From: Lacisediminihabitans sp040549465
Lineage (GTDB): Bacteria > Actinomycetota > Actinomycetes > Actinomycetales > Microbacteriaceae
DNA length: 64,000 nt
NCBI RefSeq assembly: GCF_040549465.1
Contig: NZ_JBEPTL010000017.1
Span: 1 to 64,000, forward strand
Direction: 5' to 3'
The position numbers were made by a program, and so were the translations under genes. The notes beneath the pieces were generated by a model, which saw only the letters and a program-made list of their open reading frames with translations, was not told the DNA's origin and did not search any database. Shown piece after piece: positions 1 through 8,454 of this stretch (positions within the stretch are counted from its first letter, which is position 1; each line of letters starts with the position of its first letter).

Positions 1-1
1 T

Positions 2-79
2 GCTCTCGCCGCCGGAATCTGGCACAACTGGCTCATCGGAGCCCACCACAAACGATCTCTCATCGCCTACGACCATTAG
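2..79 (+). mobile_element. C-terminal end of an IS transposase (5' part outside the window)
   Basis: The second frame from base 2 reads 25 residues, beginning ALAAGIWHNW and ending RSLIAYDH before a TAG stop. This ending closely resembles the C-terminus of DDE transposases found in actinobacteria; I associate it with the IS982 family from memory, so the family is tentative. The catalytic part lies outside the window. No terminal inverted repeat is obvious between the stop and the next gene, which ends only 3 bp away on the other strand. The juxtaposition suggests that the IS inserted into that gene. Confidence 0.55.
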
Positions 80-82
80 GAC

Positions 83-508
83 TCACTCATCTAGTCGTTC
101 GCCCGCGGCATCCTTCGACACGGCACAGACGATGCGCTTGCCGCGACGCTCCGAATCCGCGATGGCTTCGAGGTGATCGGCCAGCGCGGTGCCGATTCCG
201 CGGCGCCGGAATTCCGGCAGAACCTGCACGCCGAGCCACACCACTTCGGCGTCCCCCGCCGTTTGAGTCTCATAGGTCGCGCGCCCCACCACTCGTCCGT
301 CGACGCGCACCGCGAAGAGGCGCTTCGGTTCGAACTCCTGGTCGAGCCAGCCCGGCAGCAGCTCATCGGCCGAGAACGAGAGCTCATCGCTGCCATAACC
401 GTCGGCTTCGACGACGTTGCGCACGTCGACCGTAGCGATGAAATCCGCTGCTTCCGGTGACTGGAGGGTCGCAGGAATGGTGATCTCGTCGATCATGAAC
501 TCTGTCAC
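83..508 (-). CDS. GNAT-family N-acetyltransferase, probably C-terminally truncated
   Basis: This 141-residue protein carries one GNAT acetyl-CoA binding site: a V-x-P-x-x-R-x-x-G-I-G motif (VLPEFRRRGIGTAL), which would transfer an acetyl group to an unknown substrate. I chose the GTG start at 508 because a GAGAGG ribosome site lies 7 nt upstream; a longer reading to 598 exists but lacks support. The protein stops soon after the motif (KDAAGERLDE), well before the last strands of a GNAT fold, and the stop is 3 bp from an IS transposase remnant. Related actinobacterial proteins often continue into a second GNAT domain. I infer that it lost its C-terminus to IS insertion and may be a pseudogene. 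Confidence 0.65.
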   Translation of the reverse strand: MTEFMIDEITIPATLQSPEAADFIATVDVRNVVEADGYGSDELSFSADELLPGWLDQEFEPKRLFAVRVDGRVVGRATYETQTAGDAEVVWLGVQVLPEFRRRGIGTALADHLEAIADSERRGKRIVCAVSKDAAGERLDE

Positions 509-605
509 GGGGGCGCCTCTCTGCTTGCCCTTTCGGGCAGCCGACCAGAATACAACGGCGGCCTCACTCCGAAACGGATCGAAACCCAAGCGTTGCATTC
601 AGCGC

Positions 606-1226
606 TCAGGCGATGAGCCAGCCGTTGTCTGCCGCGATACGCACGGCCTCACCGCCATTGCGTGCGCGGGTCTTGCCGATGGCGGACGAGAGGTGATTGC
701 GTACGGTGCCCTCGGAGAGATGCAGGACACGCGCGACATCGGCGATGCTCCCCTCGGAGCGGAGTGAGAGCAGCACGTCGGTCTCGCGCCTGCTCAGCGG
801 CGAGTTTCCGGTGACCAGGGACTCGGTGGCCAGCGACGGGTCGATCACCCTGAGACCTGCGGCCACGCGACGCACAGCATCCGCGAGCTGATCAGATGGC
901 GTGTCCTTCACCACGAAACCGGATGCCCCGGACTCGAGTGCGCGGCGCAGATAGCCAGGCCTGCCGAAGGTCGTCACGATGAGCGAGCGGCACCCGGTGG
1001 TGGAGTCCCGCAGTTGGCGGGCGACGGACAGGCCGTCGAGGCCCGGCATCTCCACATCGAGCATGGCAACTGCCGCGTTTGTCGAGATGACCAGGTCGAG
1101 CACCTCGTCGCCGCGTCCGGCCTGCCCCACCACCTGGAAATCGGGTTCGAGCGAGAGCAGCGAGGCCAGTGCGCCGCGCACCAGGGCCTGGTCGTCGGCG
1201 ATCACGATCCTGATCTGTTCGGTCAC
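606..1226 (-). CDS. NarL/LuxR-family response regulator (DesR-like)
   Basis: The protein has 206 residues. The receiver domain spans about residues 5-120, with the acidic pair D11-D12, the phospho-acceptor D57 (MLDVEMPG) and a K in VVKD. The C-terminal LuxR-type helix-turn-helix spans about 140-200 (LSRRETDVL, then LSEGTVRNHLS). It should bind DNA when phosphorylated by the kinase encoded just upstream, whose stop overlaps this start by 4 bp (ATGA). The operon continues from an ABC-2 exporter, so the likely target is that exporter's own promoter, as in DesK/DesR-like and antibiotic- or membrane-stress systems. The actual signal is unknown. Confidence 0.9.
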   Translation of the reverse strand: MTEQIRIVIADDQALVRGALASLLSLEPDFQVVGQAGRGDEVLDLVISTNAAVAMLDVEMPGLDGLSVARQLRDSTTGCRSLIVTTFGRPGYLRRALESGASGFVVKDTPSDQLADAVRRVAAGLRVIDPSLATESLVTGNSPLSRRETDVLLSLRSEGSIADVARVLHLSEGTVRNHLSSAIGKTRARNGGEAVRIAADNGWLIA

Positions 1227-2377
1227 GCCGCTCTCCGTGCCGTCAACTCGAAGCCGCCGTGAATGCTGCGACCGATGAGCAATTCGGCCCCGACCTCGCC
1301 GGTGCGTTCGCGCAGGCCGCGCAGGCCGTTGCCGTGATCGACGCGGACTACGATTGCCGCGTCATCCGGTCCGTGTCCGTTGTCGGCGATGGTGAGCTGC
1401 TCCCTGTCGATGGTGACCCAGCAGGCGACGGCGCCGGAATGGCGGATGACGTTGGTCACGCCCTCGCGAAGCACCCAGGCGAACACACCCTGCAGTCGCG
1501 GATCGACAGGATCGACCATGACCGGCAGGTTAGCCTCGATACCGGCGGCCGACAGCGCGGTGCTCGCGGCGACCAACTCGGAGTCGAGCGAGATCTCGCG
1601 GTAGTTCGAGACTGCGAGTCGGAGGTCGGAGAGGGCGCTTCTCGCCAACTTCTCGATGTCGGCGATCTCGGCCTCCGCCCTGTCGGGATCGATCTTCACC
1701 AGCCGCCTGGCCAGGTCGGATTTCACCGTCACCACGGTGAGCGAGTGGCCGAGCACGTCGTGCAGGTCGCGACCGAAGCGTGCGCGCTCTTCGACGACGG
1801 CGAGCCTGGCGATCTCCTCGTGCGCGACTTTGAGGCTCTGGTTCGACGTGGAGATGAAACCGAGGGCGATGAAGGCGACAGCGCCGACGCCGGTGGCGAT
1901 CGGTGCGAAGAGCAGGCCGAATCCGAAGCCGTGCGACGCGGCGATCAGCAGCTGTACCGCCACCACGAGCACCGAGATCACGAGTGCATAGCGGATGCGC
2001 AGACCGGTGAAGGCGGCCGTCGAGACGACGAGAAGCCAGACCCAGATGGTATCGGCACCGATCAGCGGGAAGAGCAGGCAGGTCAGGGCCCAGTAGCCGA
2101 CGATGATCAGGACCTTGCTGCGCGCCGGCTCGATCCAGATGATCGGACCGAGCAGCATGAACATCGCGTACAGCACGGCCATGAAGGCGAGGCCGACGAC
2201 CTTCGAGACGGTCGGGAGCGGCCCGGTAACCACAGTGATCACCAGGATGCTCTGCCAGAGCAAGCCTGATCCTCCACCGATGTACCACTGGTGAGCGCCG
2301 CGGGTGGTGAGACGCTCGCGCAGGCTCGGGCGGCCATCCGTCGCCGTGTCGATCGCCTCATCCTGCACGCTAGTCAC
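1223..2377 (-). CDS. Sensor histidine kinase, HisKA_3/DesK type
   Basis: This 384-residue membrane kinase has about five or six hydrophobic helices between residues 35 and 175, then a dimerisation/phospho-acceptor helix with the motif RDLHDVLGHS (H206). A HATPase domain follows with N-box EGVTNVIRHS, G1 box DNGHG and GNGLRGLRER. There is no large extracellular sensor domain, so it probably senses the membrane itself or an intramembrane ligand. The start is a GTG at 2377 with no strong ribosome site. It lies 19 bp downstream of an ABC-2 permease gene and overlaps the response regulator by 4 bp, so the four genes form one operon. Confidence 0.9.
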   Translation of the reverse strand: MTSVQDEAIDTATDGRPSLRERLTTRGAHQWYIGGGSGLLWQSILVITVVTGPLPTVSKVVGLAFMAVLYAMFMLLGPIIWIEPARSKVLIIVGYWALTCLLFPLIGADTIWVWLLVVSTAAFTGLRIRYALVISVLVVAVQLLIAASHGFGFGLLFAPIATGVGAVAFIALGFISTSNQSLKVAHEEIARLAVVEERARFGRDLHDVLGHSLTVVTVKSDLARRLVKIDPDRAEAEIADIEKLARSALSDLRLAVSNYREISLDSELVAASTALSAAGIEANLPVMVDPVDPRLQGVFAWVLREGVTNVIRHSGAVACWVTIDREQLTIADNGHGPDDAAIVVRVDHGNGLRGLRERTGEVGAELLIGRSIHGGFELTARRAA

Positions 2378-2396
2378 TGTAATCGAGGCCCGTCTC

Positions 2397-3203
2397 TCAA
2401 GCTCTGGCGGCGTCGCGGCGGTAGCGCCAGGTGATGAGCGCGGCGAGGGCGACCGTCCAGGCCACCAGCACGATGATCGGGATCATCACACCTCCGCTGC
2501 CGCTGGCGCCCATCTGGCCGAGACGGTTGAGCCAGAAGGACGGAACGATCTGGGCGACGTTGCTCACCCATCCCGGCAGGATCGCGAGCGGCAGCCACAG
2601 TCCGCCGAGGATCGCCATGCCAAGGAAGACGATCATGAACAGGGGCTGTGCGAACTCAGGCTTCGCGAACTGGCCGATTGCCACCGCAATCAGGGTGAAC
2701 GGGATCACGCCGATCCAGATCCCGAGACCGGCCAGTACCCAGTGCAGCGGGTCGAGCCGCGCGCCGAGCACGATGATCGCCACGAGGATCAGTAGCACGA
2801 TCGTCGCGAGCGCGATCATCGAGGCGGCCACGATCTTCGACACGAGGTATCCGGTGCTGGAGAGCGGAGTCACCCGCAGCTGCCGGTTCCAGCCGGTCGA
2901 GCGCTCGGTGGTGATCGCGAAGGCCTGGGAGAGGGCGGCCATCATGCCGCCGTAGGCCGCCATCTGCACCGTCGTCACGATGATCCACGGCAGCCCGGTG
3001 GTGGGTTCCGTTTGCCCTGACGAGCCGTAGAGCGAGCCGAAGAGCAGCAGCATCACCAGGGGTACAACGAAGGTGAAGATCAGCGACGGCAGGTTGCGCA
3101 ACTGCCGCAGGGATTCGAGGGCCACGTATTTGATCGGCACGGTGGTGATCCGCACGGTTCTGGCGCTGCTTCTGGTGCTGGCGGTCGTGGTGCTCATTGT
3201 CAC
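2397..3203 (-). CDS. ABC-2 type transporter permease
   Basis: The protein has 268 residues and about six transmembrane helices, arranged as in DrrB/NodJ-type ABC-2 permeases: a short cytoplasmic N-terminus, helix 1 at about 38-58, and the last helix near the C-terminus followed by WRYRRDAARA. It would form the membrane channel of an exporter with the ATPase encoded directly upstream, whose stop overlaps this start by 4 bp. The substrate cannot be read from the sequence; drugs, lipids and peptides are typical for the family. The low-complexity Ser/Thr-rich N-terminus is unremarkable. Confidence 0.88.
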   Translation of the reverse strand: MTMSTTTASTRSSARTVRITTVPIKYVALESLRQLRNLPSLIFTFVVPLVMLLLFGSLYGSSGQTEPTTGLPWIIVTTVQMAAYGGMMAALSQAFAITTERSTGWNRQLRVTPLSSTGYLVSKIVAASMIALATIVLLILVAIIVLGARLDPLHWVLAGLGIWIGVIPFTLIAVAIGQFAKPEFAQPLFMIVFLGMAILGGLWLPLAILPGWVSNVAQIVPSFWLNRLGQMGASGSGGVMIPIIVLVAWTVALAALITWRYRRDAARA

Positions 3204-4132
3204 TGCCCTTCTGTGCTGGAGCCCACCGGCTCGCGGGTTTCGGAGGTCAGCGCGAGGAACGCATCGTCCATGTTGTGGGAGGTGATCTCGATATCGCGTG
3301 CAGAAGGGACGGCGGAGAGCAGTTCCCGTAGTGCGGCGTCGGAATCGTCGCAGACCAGCGCGAAACTCGCGCCGCGTCGCTCGAGTGAGCGCACACCCTG
3401 AAGGTTCTGCACTGCGTCGGCCGAGGCATCCGCGATGTCGTCGTCGACGGCGAAACGGATGATGCGACCGGAGACGACCGCTTTGACCTCGGTCGGCGTT
3501 CCGTCGGCCACGATCCGGCCGGCGTTGAGGATCACGATCCGGTCGGCGAAGGCGTCGGCCTCGTCGAGGTAGTGGGTGGCGAAGACCACGGTGCGCCCCT
3601 GGTCGGTGAACTCGCGCATGGAGAGCCAGAAGTCCCGGCGGGATTCGACGTCCATCGCCGCTGTTGGCTCGTCGAGGATCAGCAGGTCGGGGTTGGAGAC
3701 CACGGCGACGGCAAACCGCGCTCGCTGCAGCTGTCCGCCGGAGAGCTTACTTACCCGCTGTGTAGCCAGCTCGGAGATTCCGGCCTTGGCCATCGCCTCC
3801 GCGACCGAGAGTGGGTTGTGGTGGGCACTCGCGACGAGCGCGATGCTCTGGGCGACGGTCATTCCGGGCAGCAGGGCGCCCCCCTGGAGCATCGCCCCGA
3901 CCCTGCCATCGACGATCGCTGCACGCGGTTCGCTGCCGAAGAGCGTCGCGCTGCCACCGGTGGGGTGGGACAGGCCGAGAGCGAGATCAATGGTGGTCGA
4001 CTTGCCGGCGCCATTGGGGCCGAGCAGCGCCACCACCTCGCCGCGTTTGATGGTCAGGTCGATACCATCGACGGCTTTCAGGCTGCCGAAGCTCTTGGAG
4101 ATGCCTGTCAGTTCGATGGCGTGTGTTGTCAT
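3200..4132 (-). CDS. ABC transporter ATP-binding protein (ABC-2 exporter)
   Basis: The 310-residue ATPase has Walker A GPNGAGKST, signature LSGGQLQRAR, Walker B LLILDEPT and switch histidine ATHYLDEAD, all in normal order. After residue 220 there is a C-terminal extension typical of CcmA/DrrA-like exporters. I placed the start at the ATG at 4132 (MTTHAIEL), 8 nt after a GAGG ribosome site. A longer frame to 4180 adds only non-homologous residues. It is the first gene of the exporter/two-component operon and is transcribed divergently from smc. Its promoter must lie in 4133-4433, next to the G/C-run palindrome. Confidence 0.9.
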   Translation of the reverse strand: MTTHAIELTGISKSFGSLKAVDGIDLTIKRGEVVALLGPNGAGKSTTIDLALGLSHPTGGSATLFGSEPRAAIVDGRVGAMLQGGALLPGMTVAQSIALVASAHHNPLSVAEAMAKAGISELATQRVSKLSGGQLQRARFAVAVVSNPDLLILDEPTAAMDVESRRDFWLSMREFTDQGRTVVFATHYLDEADAFADRIVILNAGRIVADGTPTEVKAVVSGRIIRFAVDDDIADASADAVQNLQGVRSLERRGASFALVCDDSDAALRELLSAVPSARDIEITSHNMDDAFLALTSETREPVGSSTEGQ

Positions 4133-4433
4133 ACATCCAGCCTCAAGGGTTGATCGAAAGCCCGCCACGACGCCGATCACGGTTCGGTCGTGACAATTGT
4201 CAGCGTGAGGAACTGAACACCCTCATCTCGCCTTGCGCTGTCGTGTGGGGGGGGGGGGGGGGGGGCGGGGCGCGCCCCCGCCCCCCCCCCCCCCCCCCCC
4301 CCCCACGACAGCGGTCGCGGGGATGGGCGACCTGGCGGAGTGTGCGACAGAAGCACAGCCGAGCCTGCCGGGCGAGGGTGTCGCACTCCGGTACCGTAGA
4401 CGCAGGCATCCGGACCACAGAAAGGGCGGCAGC
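4133..4433. other. Divergent intergenic region between exporter operon and smc
   Basis: These 301 bp hold no gene I can support. They must contain the promoters of the minus-strand exporter operon and of smc. Most of the middle is the G-run/C-run palindrome listed separately. The open frame that runs rightward through the C-run into smc codes for Gly/Pro strings and is not a real N-terminus. A possible ribosome site for smc, AAAGGG, lies at 4421-4426. Confidence 0.6.
4237..4312. repeat. G-run / C-run palindrome (19 G, short spacer, 24 C)
   Basis: Bases 4247-4265 are all G and 4281-4304 are all C, separated by a GC-only spacer. They are bounded by inverted GCTGTCGTG (4237-4245) and CACGACAGC (4304-4312). 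Read inward from either side, each strand turns into a run of G. That is the pattern expected if dark-cycle poly-G from two-colour sequencing had been assembled from both sides of an unsequenced hairpin. A genuine hairpin or phase-variable tract is the alternative. The region should be treated as unreliable. Confidence 0.7.
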
Positions 4434-7400
4434 TTGTATCTCAAGAGCCTGACCCTCAAAGGGTTCAAGTCCTTCGCACAGCCGACCACCTTCGCCTTCG
4501 AGCAGGGTGTGACCTGCGTGGTCGGGCCGAACGGTTCTGGAAAGTCGAACGTCGTCGACGCCCTCGCCTGGGTGATGGGTGAGCAGGGCGCCAAGACGCT
4601 CCGCGGCGGCAAAATGGAAGACGTCATCTTCGCGGGCACGGCCACCAAGGGGCCGCTCGGTCGAGCCGAGGTCGTGCTCACCATCGACAATGCGGATGGC
4701 GCGCTGCCGATCGACTACGCAGAGGTCACGATCAGCCGCACCCTGTTCCGTAACGGCGGCAGCGAGTACGCGATCAACGGGGACACCTGCCGCCTGCTGG
4801 ACGTTCAGGAGCTGCTCAGCGACTCCGGTCTCGGGCGCGAGATGCACGTGATCGTCGGCCAGGGGCAGCTCGATGCCGTGCTGCACGCCAGCCCCGAAGA
4901 CCGCCGCGGCTTCATCGAGGAGGCCGCCGGCATCCTCAAGCACCGTCGTCGCAAAGAGAAGACGATCCGCAAGCTCGATGCCATGCAGGCCAACCTCACC
5001 CGGCTGAGCGACCTGGCGGGGGAGATCCGTCGCCAGCTCAAGCCGCTCGGGCACCAGGCCGAGATCGCCAAGGAGGCGCAGTCGATCGCGGCTATCGTGC
5101 GCGATGCGCGCGCCAGGCTCCTCGCCGACGAGGTCGTCGAGCTGCGCGCCACCATCACCGCGTCGAGTCGCAGTGAGAGCGAACGCAAGACGGAGCGCAT
5201 CGTGCTGCAGGAGCAACTCGACCAGAACAAATTGCGCGGGCAGCACATCGAACAGGCGCAGGAGGGTGACGCCGTCGACCTCGCGCGTCGCACGGCCTTC
5301 GGCCTCGAGTCGGTGCAGGAGCGACTGCGCAGCCTGTACACGCTCGCCAACCAGCGCCTCGCGCTCCTCGGCCAGCAGAACGACACCCCGGAGGCCGGGC
5401 AGGGCGTGACCAGGCAGATGGTCGCCGACGCGAAAGATGAGGCCGAGCGTCTCGTCGAGACTGTGGCCGAAACCGAGGCGGCATGGCAGGAAGCCCAGCA
5501 GGCGACCGCGGCCGCGCGAGCCAACCTCGACGGCCTCGACGAGCAGATCGCCTACCAGTCGTCGCTCATCTCCCGCCACGATCTCGAGATTTCGAAGCTC
5601 ACCGGCCAGGTCGATACCGCAGCATCCCGACTCGCCGCCGTACGTGGCGAGGTGCTGCGACAGCAGAACGCACTCGACGCGGCGCAGGTGCGTCGCGAAC
5701 AGGCCCAGGCCGAATTCGCCCAGCTGGAGACGGATGCCGCGATCACCGACTCCGGCGAAACCGACCTCGATGCGGCCTACGAGACCGCCCAGGCCGAAGT
5801 GGTCGACGCGGAAGCCGAGATCGAGCGACTGCGCGAGCAGCTGCACGGCCACGAGCGGGAGCGTGACGCACTCGCCGCACGGACCAGCGCTCTCTCCTCA
5901 GCGCTTGACCAGAAGGACGGATCGAGCGCACTCGTCGGGGCGAGGCTCGACGGCATCCGGGGTCTCGTTGCGGAACACGTGGAGGTGCAGCCCGGCTTCG
6001 AAGCAGCCATTGCCGCAGCACTCGGATCGCTGGCCGACGCCGTACTCGCCGAAACGCGCAACGCGGCGTTCGACGCCATCGAACACTCGGCAGATAAAGA
6101 CTTCGGGCGGGTGGAGATCGTCGTGGCCAAGAGTCGGAGCGCGACCGTGCGTTCGATGAACAAGGAGTATCTGGTGACCGCGTCGAGCGTGGTCACAGCT
6201 CCCGATGGAATCCTTGCGCTGCTCGAATCCGTGGTGATTGCCGAAGACCTCGAGGCGGCGAGACGCGCGTCGAAGCACTTGCCCGACGGATTCACCACCG
6301 TCATCACGAAGTCCGGCGACGTGCTCTCCGAGTACGTGCTGCGTGGTGGATCTGGCGCCAAGCGCTCACGTCTCGAGCTCGTCGCCGACAGGGATGCTGC
6401 GCAGGATCGTCTGCAGGAGGTCACCTCGCTCATCGACCGTGCACGCTTCGCCCTCGCCGAACAGCGCGGGCGACTCGAGGTCGCCAAAGAGCAGTCCACT
6501 CGCGCACTCACGGCCCTTCGCCAGTTCGATGCGCAACTGGCAGCCCAGACCGAGAAGCTCAATCGAGTACGGGTGCAGGTCGAAGCAGCCCAGGCCGAGG
6601 CCGAACGTCTCGATCGTGGTCTCGGTCTCGCGACGGATGCCGTGGCGGATGCCGCTGCCGCAGCCGAGAGGGCGAAGCAAGAACTCGAGACGGCATCATC
6701 CAGGCCACGGCCCATGCTCGACGTGGCGGCGCGCGATGGCGTGCTCGCCGAACTGGAGGTGGCGCGGGAGCGCGAGGTCGAGGCTCGGCTGCAGGTGGAG
6801 ACGGCCAGGGAGCGGGTGCGCGCAGAACAGTTGCATGCGGCGCAGCTGGCGAAGCAGTTCGAGGCCGACCGGGCTGCGGCCGAGGAGGCTGCGCGACGCG
6901 CAGTCATCCGTCGTCGACAGGTTGCATCCGCCCAGACGGTGATTGACACCCTGCCCGCCGTTCTGGACTCCGCCGATCGGTCAGTGTCGCGGGCGCGGGT
7001 GGAACTCGCCGCTCGCGAATCGGAGCGCTCAGCCCAGAACGACGAGCTTGCGGAACTCCGCCGCGGCGAGAGCGGCCTGCGTGAGCGCCTCACTGCCATC
7101 AGCGAGAGCGTGCACGGCCTGGAGATGCAGGTCTACGAGAAGAAGTTGCACCTGTCGACGCTGCTCGAGCGCGCGGGTGAGGAGCTCGGCCTGGTGGAAG
7201 ACGTGCTGGTCGCGGAGTATGGGCCGGAGCAACTGGTGCCGCTCGACCTCGCACCGAAAACGCAGGAGATCCCTGCCGAACCTTCCGAAAACAGCCCGGA
7301 TGACGCGGATCTCGGCCGATCTCCTGCGTTTTCGGAAGTCGCCGAGGGTATTCCCTTCGTGCGCGCCGAGCAGGAGGTGCGCCTCGCCAGGGCGGATCGC

Positions 7401-8021
7401 AAGCTCGGCCAGCTCGGGAGGGTGAACCCGCTCGCACTCGAGGAGTTCGCCGCGCTCGAGCAGCGTCACAGGTTTCTCACGGAACAGCTCACCGACCTCA
7501 CCGGTACTCGCAAAGACCTGCTCACGATCATCGAAGAGATCGACGAGAAAATGCAGGACATCTTCTCCAGCGCCTTCGAAGACACCCGTGCGGCCTTCAA
7601 CACGGTCTTCCCGATCCTGTTCCCTGGCGGTACGGGCAGCATCCATCTCACCGATCCGGAGAACCTGCTCACGACGGGCATCGAGGTCAGCGTCAAGCCA
7701 GCCGGCAAGAAGATCGAGCGGCTCTCCCTGCTGAGCGGTGGTGAGCGATCCCTCGCGGCCGTCGCGCTGCTCATCGCGATCTTCAAGGCGCGCCCTAGCC
7801 CGTTCTACATCATGGACGAGGTCGAGGCCGCCCTCGACGACGCCAACCTCGGTCGGCTGCTCACCATCTTCGAAGACCTCCGCAAGAGCTCGCAGCTCAT
7901 CGTGATCACCCACCAGAAACGCACCATGGAGATCGCGGATGCCCTCTACGGCGTCTCGATGCGGCAGGACGGCGTGAGTGCCGTCGTCGGTCAGCGCGTC
8001 AAGAAGGACCAGGCGAGCTAA
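4434..8021 (+). CDS. smc: Chromosome segregation protein SMC
   Basis: SMC is the ATP-driven condensin core that organises and segregates the chromosome together with ScpA and ScpB. The protein has 1195 residues, normal for the family. The N-terminal Walker A is GPNGSGKSN, followed by a long coiled coil, a hinge near residues 500-620, a second coiled coil, the C-terminal signature LSGGERSLAA and Walker B YIMDEVEAALDD. I chose the TTG at 4434 (then YLKSLTLKGF) because it begins the conserved N-terminus and follows AAAGGG by 7 nt. Near residues 940-970 there is a Pro/Ser/Asp-rich insert encoded by a palindromic element (see 7254-7335). The gene overlaps the convergent marR-type gene by 23 bp. 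Confidence 0.95.
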   Translation: MYLKSLTLKGFKSFAQPTTFAFEQGVTCVVGPNGSGKSNVVDALAWVMGEQGAKTLRGGKMEDVIFAGTATKGPLGRAEVVLTIDNADGALPIDYAEVTISRTLFRNGGSEYAINGDTCRLLDVQELLSDSGLGREMHVIVGQGQLDAVLHASPEDRRGFIEEAAGILKHRRRKEKTIRKLDAMQANLTRLSDLAGEIRRQLKPLGHQAEIAKEAQSIAAIVRDARARLLADEVVELRATITASSRSESERKTERIVLQEQLDQNKLRGQHIEQAQEGDAVDLARRTAFGLESVQERLRSLYTLANQRLALLGQQNDTPEAGQGVTRQMVADAKDEAERLVETVAETEAAWQEAQQATAAARANLDGLDEQIAYQSSLISRHDLEISKLTGQVDTAASRLAAVRGEVLRQQNALDAAQVRREQAQAEFAQLETDAAITDSGETDLDAAYETAQAEVVDAEAEIERLREQLHGHERERDALAARTSALSSALDQKDGSSALVGARLDGIRGLVAEHVEVQPGFEAAIAAALGSLADAVLAETRNAAFDAIEHSADKDFGRVEIVVAKSRSATVRSMNKEYLVTASSVVTAPDGILALLESVVIAEDLEAARRASKHLPDGFTTVITKSGDVLSEYVLRGGSGAKRSRLELVADRDAAQDRLQEVTSLIDRARFALAEQRGRLEVAKEQSTRALTALRQFDAQLAAQTEKLNRVRVQVEAAQAEAERLDRGLGLATDAVADAAAAAERAKQELETASSRPRPMLDVAARDGVLAELEVAREREVEARLQVETARERVRAEQLHAAQLAKQFEADRAAAEEAARRAVIRRRQVASAQTVIDTLPAVLDSADRSVSRARVELAARESERSAQNDELAELRRGESGLRERLTAISESVHGLEMQVYEKKLHLSTLLERAGEELGLVEDVLVAEYGPEQLVPLDLAPKTQEIPAEPSENSPDDADLGRSPAFSEVAEGIPFVRAEQEVRLARADRKLGQLGRVNPLALEEFAALEQRHRFLTEQLTDLTGTRKDLLTIIEEIDEKMQDIFSSAFEDTRAAFNTVFPILFPGGTGSIHLTDPENLLTTGIEVSVKPAGKKIERLSLLSGGERSLAAVALLIAIFKARPSPFYIMDEVEAALDDANLGRLLTIFEDLRKSSQLIVITHQKRTMEIADALYGVSMRQDGVSAVVGQRVKKDQAS
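7254..7335. repeat. In-frame palindromic element inside smc
   Basis: The 18-base arm CCGAAAACGCAGGAGATC (7254-7271) is repeated as its exact reverse complement at 7318-7335, with a 46-nt loop. It is translated as part of SMC, giving a linker rich in Pro, Glu, Ser and Asp (roughly TQEIPAEPSENSPDD...) between the second coiled coil and the RAEQEVRL segment. The arm shares the pattern GAAA..CAGGA..T with the intergenic repeat at 55934-56013. This suggests a dispersed palindromic unit that landed in a tolerant site of the coding sequence. Confidence 0.75.
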
Positions 8022-8454
8022 CTAGCGTTTCCAGTCCTGCCTGGAAGCTGCCCCGAAGCGAGCCGAGGGCGCCGAAGAACTCGGCGTCGCAGCGTTCGAC
8101 GGCGCCGATCGCGCGGTTGACCAGCGCGATGCCCGCGTCGGTGACGGTCACGGTGATGGCCCGTCCGTCATCCGGATGCGGGAGCCGAGTCACCAGGCCC
8201 CCCGCCTCCAGCGCACGCAACACCTGCGAGGTCATCATGGGATCGGTAGCGACGCGATCGGCGAGGGCGCGCTGAGTCACCGCACCCTCCTCGGCATACC
8301 ATGTGAGCGAGGCGAGCAACACGAACTGCACGTGGGTGAGCTCGAAGGGCTTCAGCACGGCGCGCTGCGCAGCCTGCCAGCGATTCGTCACCTGCCACAG
8401 CAGCAGTCCGGTGCTCTCAGCGGCCTGGTCGAAGCCGCTGGCCAGCCGTGTCAT
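7999..8454 (-). CDS. MarR-family transcriptional regulator
   Basis: This is a 151-residue winged-helix regulator. The helices around LTHVQFVLLAS, the recognition region TQRALADRVATDPMMTSQVLRALEAGGLV and the wing RLPHPDDGRAITVTVTDAG match the MarR layout. The ATG at 8454 overlaps the stop of the EVE-domain gene (ATGA), so both are one transcript. A longer open frame to 8628 merely overlaps that gene and was rejected. Its 3' end overlaps the convergent smc by 23 bp. The ligand and target are unknown; the co-transcribed EVE protein is the obvious partner. Confidence 0.88.
   Translation of the reverse strand: MTRLASGFDQAAESTGLLLWQVTNRWQAAQRAVLKPFELTHVQFVLLASLTWYAEEGAVTQRALADRVATDPMMTSQVLRALEAGGLVTRLPHPDDGRAITVTVTDAGIALVNRAIGAVERCDAEFFGALGSLRGSFQAGLETLVSSPGPS

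Noticed and set aside
4233..4433. N-terminal extension of SMC through the C-run (Gly/Pro strings)
   Set aside because: It translates the suspected sequencing artefact; the conserved SMC start is the TTG at 4434.
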